From Gammaproteobacteria bacterium (GTDB lineage: Bacteria > Pseudomonadota > Gammaproteobacteria > Pseudomonadales > Azotimanducaceae), in assembly GCA_026705345.1 (NCBI GenBank), contig JAPPAV010000107.1, positions 1 to 64,000 of the forward strand: 64,000 nt of DNA, in the 5' to 3' direction. This document shows, piece by piece, positions 1-6,756 of this stretch; the stretch's first letter is position 1; each line of letters starts with the position of its first letter. The notes beneath the pieces are model-generated. The model saw only the letters and a list, made by a program, of their open reading frames with translations. It did no database searches and had not been told where the DNA came from. The position numbers and the translations under genes are program-made.

Positions 1-2094
1 GGCGAACAGGGGCTTGACCTGTTGGTAGGCGGGAAAAACCGAAGCGACCGCCCCCACCGAGCCGCCGAGGCGGGTGATCGCGCTGAAGAAGGTCATCGAG
101 GCGGCGAACACGGCGAGGAATGCACCGACCTCGATGAGTCCGCCGGGTCGCAGCAAGACGACGGCGAACAGGCAGGCGGCGGCGAACATGGGTAGCGACC
201 CCGTGACGGCGGTTGCCAGGGCGTTCAAGCGTTCGACCTTGATCTCGGCCTGTTTCTTGTCGAGATAGCCGCGCACCCAGAAGGCGAACACGGAACTCTC
301 GGCGCCCGTCGCCCGCAGTTTTTCGATGCCGTTCACGAACTGGAACATGTTTCCCGCCAGCGTCTGCTGCGCGTCGTGGTAGCGCCGCTGCCACTTGATC
401 TGGTGGAACCCGAAGCTCGCGACGACGATCAGGCCGAGGACACCTAGAGCGAGGCTTGTCGTTGCGAGGGTCGGGTCGTAGAGGAACAACAGGCCGAGTA
501 TCGGCAACAGGAACAGGATCGAACTAAGCGTGCCCGTCACGATGCCGGACAGGTTTTCGCGCAGTGCCTGGACCGCAAACGCCCGTTGCGAGATCTCGCC
601 GGTCTTGAAGCCGCGAAGGTCGTCGCGCTTGAGCCGGAGCAGGCGGTCCCAGATCGCGGCTGTCAGCCGCGCGGCACCGCGGCCCTCGACGTGCAGCAGG
701 GTCGTACTTTGCACTAGCTGGACGAGCACCCCGACGAGCGCGAGGAGGGTCAACGTGGCGACGGCCAACCAGAGAAACCCGTCGCTGCGGGCGGGAACGA
801 TCCAATCCACGATGATGGCGACCATGGCCGCCGGCGCGAAGGAAATCAGGCCTGCGACGAGGCCGCCGAGCGTGTAGCGGATCGACTCGATGCCGATCTT
901 GTTCGCGAAGAGCTTCAAGGCGTCCTTGGCCTTGACCGGACGGTCGGGGAGAGGGCGGATGAACATCCAGGCAAATTTGTGCAGATTGCCGGCCGCGCTC
1001 CGACTGACCGTCGTCGTCTTGCGTGTCGCGGGATCTCGCAGCTGGTAGCGCCCGAATCGTCCAGGCAGCAGGGCGATGGGGGATCCGTTCTCGTTGTGGA
1101 AGCCGAGCAGCGCGCTGTTGTCGCCGAACCACCAGCGCTTGGTCGACTCGAGCCGCACGGCACGCGCGCGCACCCTCGAGCTGAACGCGATCTCGACGAC
1201 GGGATCGCCGACGCTATCGTCGGGATCGGCATCCGGGAACTGAAACTCGATGCCCTCGTAGTCGCCGATCGCCCTGAGCGCTTCGTGGAGCGCCGGCATG
1301 GCGGCGTCGGAACCGGCTTGCTCGAACAAACGCCGCAGTTCGGTACGGGCTCGTTCCTCGTGTTCGCGCCGCAGCGTCGACCGGTCCATCTGGAGGTTGG
1401 CTTCGTCGACGACCGCGAGCAGCCGGTTGACCCGCTCGGCGTTGAGGAGTCGCCGGTGGAATCTGCCGAGGGCCTCCGCGAGCAATCCGTCATCGTGAAG
1501 TTGCCGGCTCGACGTCGCGACGACGCCTTCCTGCGGCCCCGACACGGTCAACCAGCCTTGCAGAGTGAGAGGAAGCCAATCGCTCTCGTTGTCGGCGGCA
1601 TCGACCAAACCGAGGTAGGAAGCCGCCCCGAGCCCCGACAGCCACACCACGCCGCCCCGCGCGGATACGACCTTGCCGGCTTGAAGTGGCGGGACGCGAC
1701 CCCGGGCGACGAACGCATCGGCGCGAGGCACGGGCACGATGTCCCGGGCCACCGAGTCCGTGAAGCTGGTTATCCAATGATCGACCTGGGCAGCCACGTC
1801 GGTCTCGGCGGCACCCTCGATCAGTTCGCCGACCGTTGTGGTCCGCAGCGTGAACCCGGGCAAGCCCCTGGCCCACAGTTCCAGCTGCCCGTCGTCGCCC
1901 AAGTCCAGAGGGTCTACGCCGAAGATCAATTGCCCGGCCGTCGCGCGCAGCACGTGCTTGTAGGGTGCGTTGACGACCCCGTTGTTGGCGTGCACGAAAA
2001 AGACGTCGACCGCTCCGGAGTCGACGCGCCATGCGGATCCGTCGCCGGTCAGCGGGAACGCGGCGCGGTGTGTGTTTCGGCTGATGTCGCCCAT
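1..2094 (-). CDS. NHLM-type bacteriocin ABC exporter, permease/ATPase (partial, C-terminus off window)
   Basis: ABC exporter of the second NHLM (nitrile hydratase leader microcin) type, which helps export a processed peptide across the inner membrane. About 698 codons are in the window. An N-terminal soluble region of roughly 390 residues with no peptidase motif is followed by a hydrophobic membrane domain (about residues 400-690) with several helices. The ATPase domain must lie beyond the left edge. The ATG at 2094 has an AAGGA ribosome site and sits 24 nt after the stop of the C39 exporter, so the two are co-transcribed. The long non-peptidase N-terminus before the ABC membrane domain is typical of the ABC2 partner in NHLM clusters (known family architecture). 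The substrate is inferred to be the precursor at 5161-5469. Confidence 0.85.
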   Translation of the reverse strand, partial: MGDISRNTHRAAFPLTGDGSAWRVDSGAVDVFFVHANNGVVNAPYKHVLRATAGQLIFGVDPLDLGDDGQLELWARGLPGFTLRTTTVGELIEGAAETDVAAQVDHWITSFTDSVARDIVPVPRADAFVARGRVPPLQAGKVVSARGGVVWLSGLGAASYLGLVDAADNESDWLPLTLQGWLTVSGPQEGVVATSSRQLHDDGLLAEALGRFHRRLLNAERVNRLLAVVDEANLQMDRSTLRREHEERARTELRRLFEQAGSDAAMPALHEALRAIGDYEGIEFQFPDADPDDSVGDPVVEIAFSSRVRARAVRLESTKRWWFGDNSALLGFHNENGSPIALLPGRFGRYQLRDPATRKTTTVSRSAAGNLHKFAWMFIRPLPDRPVKAKDALKLFANKIGIESIRYTLGGLVAGLISFAPAAMVAIIVDWIVPARSDGFLWLAVATLTLLALVGVLVQLVQSTTLLHVEGRGAARLTAAIWDRLLRLKRDDLRGFKTGEISQRAFAVQALRENLSGIVTGTLSSILFLLPILGLLFLYDPTLATTSLALGVLGLIVVASFGFHQIKWQRRYHDAQQTLAGNMFQFVNGIEKLRATGAESSVFAFWVRGYLDKKQAEIKVERLNALATAVTGSLPMFAAACLFAVVLLRPGGLIEVGAFLAVFAASMTFFSAITRLGGSVGAVASVFPAYQQVKPLFA

Positions 2095-2118
2095 GATCGG
2101 ATTCCTTGCCGCCGGGCC

Positions 2119-4317
2119 CTACTGGGACGTCACCAGGTCGTGGTAGAGACCCGCATCGTCGGCCATCAGTTCTTCATGTTGACCGCGTTGAACCGTCCTG
2201 CCCCGATCAAGGACGAGGATTTCGTCGCAGTCCCGGATGGTACTCAGCCGATGAGCCACGATCAGGCAGGCACAGCCGCGCCTGCGCAGCGAATCATCGA
2301 TGCGGGATTCGACGGCGGCATCGAGATCGCTGGTCGCCTCGTCGAGGATGATCAGGGACGGCCGTGGCACGAGCGCGCGCGCGATCTCCAGCCGCTGACG
2401 CTGGCCACCGCTGAAGTTCTGGCCCCCTTCCTCGATCGTGGTGTCGTAGCCCAACGGACGTTGGGCGATTTCGTCGTGTATGTGTGCATCCTGTGCCGCG
2501 TCGACGACCAACGCGTCGGGCACCGTCGGATTCCACATGGTGAGATTTTCGCGTACCGTGCCGGAAAAGAGATTGACGCGCTGGTTCACATGGGCCACCG
2601 AGTCGATGACGACTTCGCGCGGTATCTCGCCGCGCTCGTGGCCATCGAATAGAACCTGGCCGGACCAAGGTCGATAGACGCCGGCGATCAGCGACGCGAT
2701 CGTGGACTTGCCGGAACCGCTCGGGCCGACCAGTGCCACCCGCTGGCCCGGTTCGAGCGTGAGGTCGAACCCTTCGATGACCGGGTCGTGGTGAGGCCGG
2801 TAGCCGAACGTGACGTCGCGCAGTTCCAGCCGGCCCGCGAGGCGGACGCGGCGACCGATACTGACCAGCCGATTGGCCACCCCGGGCGTCTCGACGGCGT
2901 CCGCATCCGATGCGGGGTCCGCATCGAGGACGTCCTGGACCCGTTGCAGGTCGGCCTCGAGGATCTGTATGAGACCGATCGACTCGACGTACTTTCCGAT
3001 CGGCAGCAGAAAGTTGCCGATGACGAAGTAGGTCGCCACCACGTCGCCGATGGACATGTCTCCGGAGATGACGCGCATGCCGCCGATGCCGAGCACCACC
3101 GCGCCTCCGACCATGAGAAAGAACGGCGGCAGGGTGTTCGTGAACACGCCGAGTTCGGCGGATCGCTGGCGGTAGCGTAGTTCCAGTGCCTGGTAGCCGG
3201 ACAAACGCGTGAAGAAGTCGCCCTCGGTTCCGGTTGCCCGCAGTGCATCGAGGCGACTCAAGGCCGTGGCGCCGATGCCCGCCAGCATGCCCTGGCTGCG
3301 ACGCAGACGGTGGTTTTCGTGCTTGCGGTAGTACACGGAACGCACGACGACCACGTTCAGGAACGCCACGAGCACCGCTGTTGCGGCGAGGAGCCAGTCC
3401 TGTAGGGCGATCCAGACGAGGTAGATCAGACTCATCGTCAACTCGATGGCGAGCCGCGTCAACCGCGTCGTCGCGGTGTTCGCGATCCTGTCCAGCAGGC
3501 GGGCACGCGAAGCGAGCTCGCCCGAGAATCGCTGCGCGAAATACTCCATGGGCAGACGCAACAGGGCGGACAGGAACCGCTCGGATTGCAGAAGCGCGAT
3601 TCGCACGCTGACCGCCAGGAGCACGCGCTGCTGTATCCAGAGGATTGCGAACAGCGCCACGGCGACCCCGAACGCCCCGCCGATCACCAGCGTTGCCGAC
3701 GGCGGACGCGGACCAGTCGCGGCATCGGTGAAGTACCGGAGAAGCTCCGGCAAAGCCAACGTGGGAATGGCCAACAGCAATCCCAGGACGAAAGCCACTC
3801 CGATTTGGGTGCGACTCTCGCCCAGCCAGGGCAGCAGTCGGGCGCGGATCGTCAGCGGGCGCTCCGAGGGCGTGAAGTCCGGTCCGGCACGCACCACCAG
3901 CACGATGCCCATATAACGCTCGCGGAACGTCGGCTCGTCCAGCGAGTAGTGGCCGTTGGCCGGATCGTTGATGTAGTAGCGGTTGTTCCTGAATCCCTCG
4001 AGCACCAGGAAGTGATTGAACTCCCAGAACAGGATTGCCGGTTCTCCAAGGCCTTTCAGGTATTCCGCCGAACGTTGCCAGCCGGTCACCTCGACGCCGT
4101 ACCCGGCGGCGGCGCGCTGAATGTCCGCTGCGGAACAGCCGTCGCGGCTCACGCCGCAGGCTTTGCATAGCTCGTTCATGCGGGCCCACCTGCCGAGGTG
4201 GGCCAGTACGATCCCGAGACTGGCGGCGCCGCATTCGCTCGCCTGGATCTGCTGGAACAGGGGCGTTCGCGGAATGGGCCGCAGCCGGTGCCAGAGATCG
4301 GTGAGGACCGGACTCAT
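2119..4317 (-). CDS. NHLM-type peptidase/permease/ATP-binding bacteriocin exporter (C39 domain)
   Basis: 732-residue peptidase-containing ABC transporter that cleaves a double-glycine leader and exports the core peptide. The N-terminal C39 domain shows the oxyanion Gln23, catalytic Cys29 (ECGAAS), His102 (FNHFLVL) and Asp118 (NDP). A six-helix exporter domain occupies about residues 165-450. The C-terminal ATPase has Walker A GPSGSGKST, signature FSGGQRQR and Walker B LIILDEATS followed by SDLD. All catalytic residues are present, so it should be active. The start ATG overlaps the stop of the HlyD-like gene by 4 nt (ATGA), indicating translational coupling. Its likely substrate is the NHLP precursor encoded first in the same operon. 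Confidence 0.95.
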   Translation of the reverse strand: MSPVLTDLWHRLRPIPRTPLFQQIQASECGAASLGIVLAHLGRWARMNELCKACGVSRDGCSAADIQRAAAGYGVEVTGWQRSAEYLKGLGEPAILFWEFNHFLVLEGFRNNRYYINDPANGHYSLDEPTFRERYMGIVLVVRAGPDFTPSERPLTIRARLLPWLGESRTQIGVAFVLGLLLAIPTLALPELLRYFTDAATGPRPPSATLVIGGAFGVAVALFAILWIQQRVLLAVSVRIALLQSERFLSALLRLPMEYFAQRFSGELASRARLLDRIANTATTRLTRLAIELTMSLIYLVWIALQDWLLAATAVLVAFLNVVVVRSVYYRKHENHRLRRSQGMLAGIGATALSRLDALRATGTEGDFFTRLSGYQALELRYRQRSAELGVFTNTLPPFFLMVGGAVVLGIGGMRVISGDMSIGDVVATYFVIGNFLLPIGKYVESIGLIQILEADLQRVQDVLDADPASDADAVETPGVANRLVSIGRRVRLAGRLELRDVTFGYRPHHDPVIEGFDLTLEPGQRVALVGPSGSGKSTIASLIAGVYRPWSGQVLFDGHERGEIPREVVIDSVAHVNQRVNLFSGTVRENLTMWNPTVPDALVVDAAQDAHIHDEIAQRPLGYDTTIEEGGQNFSGGQRQRLEIARALVPRPSLIILDEATSDLDAAVESRIDDSLRRRGCACLIVAHRLSTIRDCDEILVLDRGRTVQRGQHEELMADDAGLYHDLVTSQ

Positions 4318-4958
4318 GGCTCTCGGGACAGATCCGGCCGTGCGAGTCGTAGGAGCAGATCGATCGGTCGTTGCGAGCCGACGGGTATACGAAGCCGGTA
4401 GTTCGCCTCGCCCCGGCTAGGCGGCTCGAACAGCGCAGGGTCGTACGCGACATCGAGATGCAGGGTGTCGGTACGACCCGGGATCCCACCCGGGCCTTCA
4501 CGATTAACCCCGTGGATCGTTCCCGACAGGAAAGCACCCGCGTAGGTGTTGCGGAACACGGAGACTTCCCTGCCGGAAAGCAATCGCTCGGCATCGGGCA
4601 GACGAACCTCGGTTTCGATCCGAATGACGTTCCCGCGGCCGTCGTCGGTCTCGGCGTCCGCTGCCGGCGCATCGAGGAGTTTTCCAGTCAACCAGAGGCT
4701 CTGATCGATGGAACCCAATGTCAGCCAGAGGGCGACGGTGATCGCAACGACGGCCAGGGCAATCGTCACGTGCCCAGCATGTGGCGTCGTGGAGCGTGTC
4801 AGGTAGTCGATGGGCTCCAGTTCGGCGCGGTTTCTCGACGCGTCGTCGTTGAATAGCTGGTTCCTGAAAAGGCCGTAGGTGCTCGGCGAGCCATCGCCCG
4901 ATGCCGAGTCGGGGTTGGGTGGGCGCGTCGAGCGCGCACGCCGGAATCTAGCCCGCAT
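4314..4958 (-). CDS. short HlyD-like membrane adaptor of NHLM export system
   Basis: 214-residue protein with a cytoplasmic N-terminus, one membrane helix at about residues 66-84 (VTIALAVVAITVALWLTLG), and a beta-rich periplasmic region ending in a segment with the character of the HlyD beta-barrel (residues about 115-200). Position between the precursor and the C39 exporter, and a 4-nt overlap with the latter, identify it as the periplasmic adaptor. Adaptors of this system are usually around 400 residues and contain a coiled-coil hairpin and lipoyl halves. Neither is visible here, so this is a minimal form or a shortened derivative. Identity rests mainly on context and topology. Confidence 0.7.
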   Translation of the reverse strand: MRARFRRARSTRPPNPDSASGDGSPSTYGLFRNQLFNDDASRNRAELEPIDYLTRSTTPHAGHVTIALAVVAITVALWLTLGSIDQSLWLTGKLLDAPAADAETDDGRGNVIRIETEVRLPDAERLLSGREVSVFRNTYAGAFLSGTIHGVNREGPGGIPGRTDTLHLDVAYDPALFEPPSRGEANYRLRIPVGSQRPIDLLLRLARPDLSREP

Positions 4959-5106
4959 ATCTCACCATGTCGCTTTTGGCATAGGCGGCGTGAGCTGGCG
5001 GCGTACGGTCACCGAGAGTGCGTCGAGCAGCGCCGGCCCGGCCATGGGGCGCTTTCAAGGAGCCGGATCGCCTTCAATTCGCCGCTAGCGGCGTTGCCGG
5101 TCGATG

Positions 5107-5132
5107 TTGACGATCACCGTGGCGATCGTCAA
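5107..5132 (-). promoter_or_regulatory. inverted repeat between RiPP precursor and exporter genes
   Basis: A perfect 9-bp inverted repeat (TTGACGATC / GATCGTCAA) with an 8-nt loop lies about 30 nt beyond the precursor stop codon and 150 nt before the HlyD-like gene. No T-run follows on the minus strand, so it is not a classical intrinsic terminator. It could be an attenuator or mRNA-stabilising stem that makes the precursor more abundant than the exporter, a common arrangement in peptide operons. The function is inferred. Confidence 0.45.
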
Positions 5133-5160
5133 ATGGGCGGGATGGGCGTGGTTGCCGCTT

Positions 5161-5469
5161 CTAGTCCCGGAAGATCGGGTGATTCTGCCAGTCGGTGTCG
5201 CCGGAGGTGCTGCCCGTGCTCGTATCGACTGCCCCGATCCCTCCGCTGACGGCGCGCATTTCATCGAGCGACAGTTGCGGGTTCGGCGGCAGCACGAGAT
5301 GGGAAGTCGTTCTCGAGTCCTCGATGACCTTCAGCTTCATCCCGTCCGGAACAGCGAAACCGTACTCTTCCTTCAGGGTCGCTTCCGGTTCGGTCAGCAG
5401 GCGGGCTCTGAAGTCTGGATCTTCACCCGCTCTCGACAGCAATAGTTCCAGTATTTCGGCTGCTCGCAC
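5161..5469 (-). CDS. NHLP leader-containing RiPP precursor peptide
   Basis: 102-residue precursor. Residues 1-75 resemble the nitrile hydratase alpha-subunit type leader: ILELLLSRA, DPDFRARLL, then EYGFAVPDGMKLKVIED and LVLPPNPQLS. The leader ends with DEMRAVSGG, a double-glycine site at residues 76-77. Cleavage would release a 25-residue core rich in Thr, Ser, Asp and Gly with no Cys and a C-terminal NHPIFRD. The start is GTG with a strong AGAGGGGG ribosome site 8 nt upstream. It precedes the adaptor and both exporters in the same direction. Any enzyme that modifies the core is outside the window or absent. Lack of Cys excludes lanthionine, sactipeptide and Cys-azole chemistry on the core. 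Confidence 0.88.
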   Translation of the reverse strand: MRAAEILELLLSRAGEDPDFRARLLTEPEATLKEEYGFAVPDGMKLKVIEDSRTTSHLVLPPNPQLSLDEMRAVSGGIGAVDTSTGSTSGDTDWQNHPIFRD

Positions 5470-5553
5470 TTCGGCACCCCCTCTGGGTCGAAAGCAGTAG
5501 AGGCAACGGCCAACCTACATCAAGCGCCCTTGGCACACAATGGCAACCGTGTC

Positions 5554-6288
5554 TCAGTTTGAATAGGCGGCCCGCTTCCTGTAGGTCTTGGGACGATTGG
5601 GTTTCTTGGCACGCGCGTCGATCAGCTGGACGATCCAGTTCGTGTCGCGGACGTCGTCGTCGAGCCCCGCTGCCATCGCGGGCGTCACGGACAGCGACGG
5701 ATGCACTCGACAATAGTTGTAGTGCAGGGCGTAGAGATTGATCATCGCGACGTGCTTCTCGAGCCGTCGTCTCTCGGAGTTCGAGGGCATCTTCGGACTG
5801 CTATCCGGTTCGGACATGCCACCGTGGCCGTGACGATTCGAGCTGCCTTTCTCTCCCGTGTTCCGGCTCCCGCGGAGACCGGTCGTCGCGAGTTCGGGGG
5901 TCTCCTTCAGCCTACGTCGAACGTCTTCGACGAATACGGCGTTGGTCTTGCGGCTGTTGTCGCCCACCAGGCAGGACACGATCAACTTGCTGTCCGCGTC
6001 GATCGCCGCGAAAGTCCACGTGTCTTCGGTGTGCGGTGGTGCGGTTCCGGTTCGCACCGCAGCCGGATAGCTGAAAGCCCAGGTCTGGCTGCACTCGATT
6101 CGACGGCGGTCGGGAATCTGTCGGACGTGCTCGTTGAGGTAGGCTTTCGCCGCCGCACCGGCGTCGTTCAGCAGCTTGGCGACGGTGTTGATGCTGACGC
6201 CGTCGCGGCGGGTAATCGAACGCATCGAGAACCCGTCCACGAGCATGGTCAGTATCGCGGCGCGTTTGGCGCTGGGTAGACGATTCAT
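5554..6288 (-). pseudogene. IS1-like DDE transposase remnant with internal deletion
   Basis: 244-codon open frame. The N-terminus (about 1-110) carries the helix-turn-helix and beta-strand block of an IS1-like transposase family (MNRLPSAKRAAILTML, RSITRRDGVSINTVAKLL, TWTFAAIDADSKLIVSCLVG). The C-terminal tail (about 185-244) also matches, with NYCRVHPSLSVTPAMAAG. The centre is replaced by about 50 residues of Ser/Gly/Lys-rich low-complexity sequence. All three acidic catalytic positions seem lost: the usual first Asp after IEC is Ser, and the TDGH and FVERQN blocks are missing. It is therefore judged inactive. It lies just upstream of the RiPP operon and may mark past rearrangement. Family assignment is from memory of related proteins. 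Confidence 0.7.
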
Positions 6289-6756
6289 CGGGACTTGAGA
6301 CTATCGGTGCTACGCACGACCGATTGCCATGCCCTTGGCTCGGCGGGGCGGGCCCCATCGTGCGACGGCGGCCAGCATGGTGACCCGGCTGGGACGTTTG
6401 CCGGCCACAGCAACTGGCCGGGTCGCCACTTCCGCCGAGGCGTGGGGCTGGACGATCGTCTCGTTGGCCTGTCCGGTGGCGATCCTCATGCTGATGACCG
6501 CGTTCGCAATCACGGCTGGCGGACGTTTTTCGCCGTTCGGGCCGATGGGCATGGTCTTTAAGAGTCCTTGCCAGTTACACGGCGCAGCGCAATCGCCGCA
6601 CCGACTCCTTTGTGGCCGTTGCGCAGTTGCCTCGGGCGTTTCCGCCCAAGATCCCCCGCCGATATGTTAGCGGCTACGGATTCGCCGTGCTTGGACACTA
6701 CACGATGGCCACGGTCCGAACCTTACCGCGGCATGTGACATCAAGTTGAACGACGT
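6289..6756. other. intergenic stretch containing one small candidate ORF
   Basis: Between the transposase remnant and the DUF5916 gene there is only one supportable small ORF (6310-6552, listed separately). The remaining roughly 200 bases next to the DUF5916 stop show no terminator with a T-run, no clear repeats and no coding signal. Terminal inverted repeats of the decayed insertion sequence could not be delimited by eye. Confidence 0.4.
6310..6552 (-). CDS. small conserved-type hypothetical protein, possibly degraded
   Basis: 80-residue frame starting GPNGEKRPPAVIANAVISM and continuing RIATG. This resembles the start of a small basic protein family widespread in proteobacteria (GPKGEKRPADVIGNAV-type). 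The tail also has an AAVARW motif, like the Ala-Ala-Arg-Trp block that ends that family. The middle is shorter than usual and lacks the typical Gly/Lys/Ala linker, so it may be a decayed copy. No function is known to me. It lies immediately upstream of the transposase remnant on the same strand. Confidence 0.4.
   Translation of the reverse strand: MPIGPNGEKRPPAVIANAVISMRIATGQANETIVQPHASAEVATRPVAVAGKRPSRVTMLAAVARWGPPRRAKGMAIGRA

Noticed and set aside
979-2652. 557-residue plus-strand frame
   Set aside because: Antisense to the NHLM exporters, with no domain logic, whereas the minus strand gives complete ABC transporter motifs.
2294-4672. 792-residue minus-strand frame
   Set aside because: Overlaps the C39 exporter in another frame with Arg/Pro-rich composition; the true gene has all catalytic motifs.
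5107-5132. intrinsic terminator
   Set aside because: The stem is not followed by a T-run on the transcribed strand, so it is kept only as a possible attenuator.
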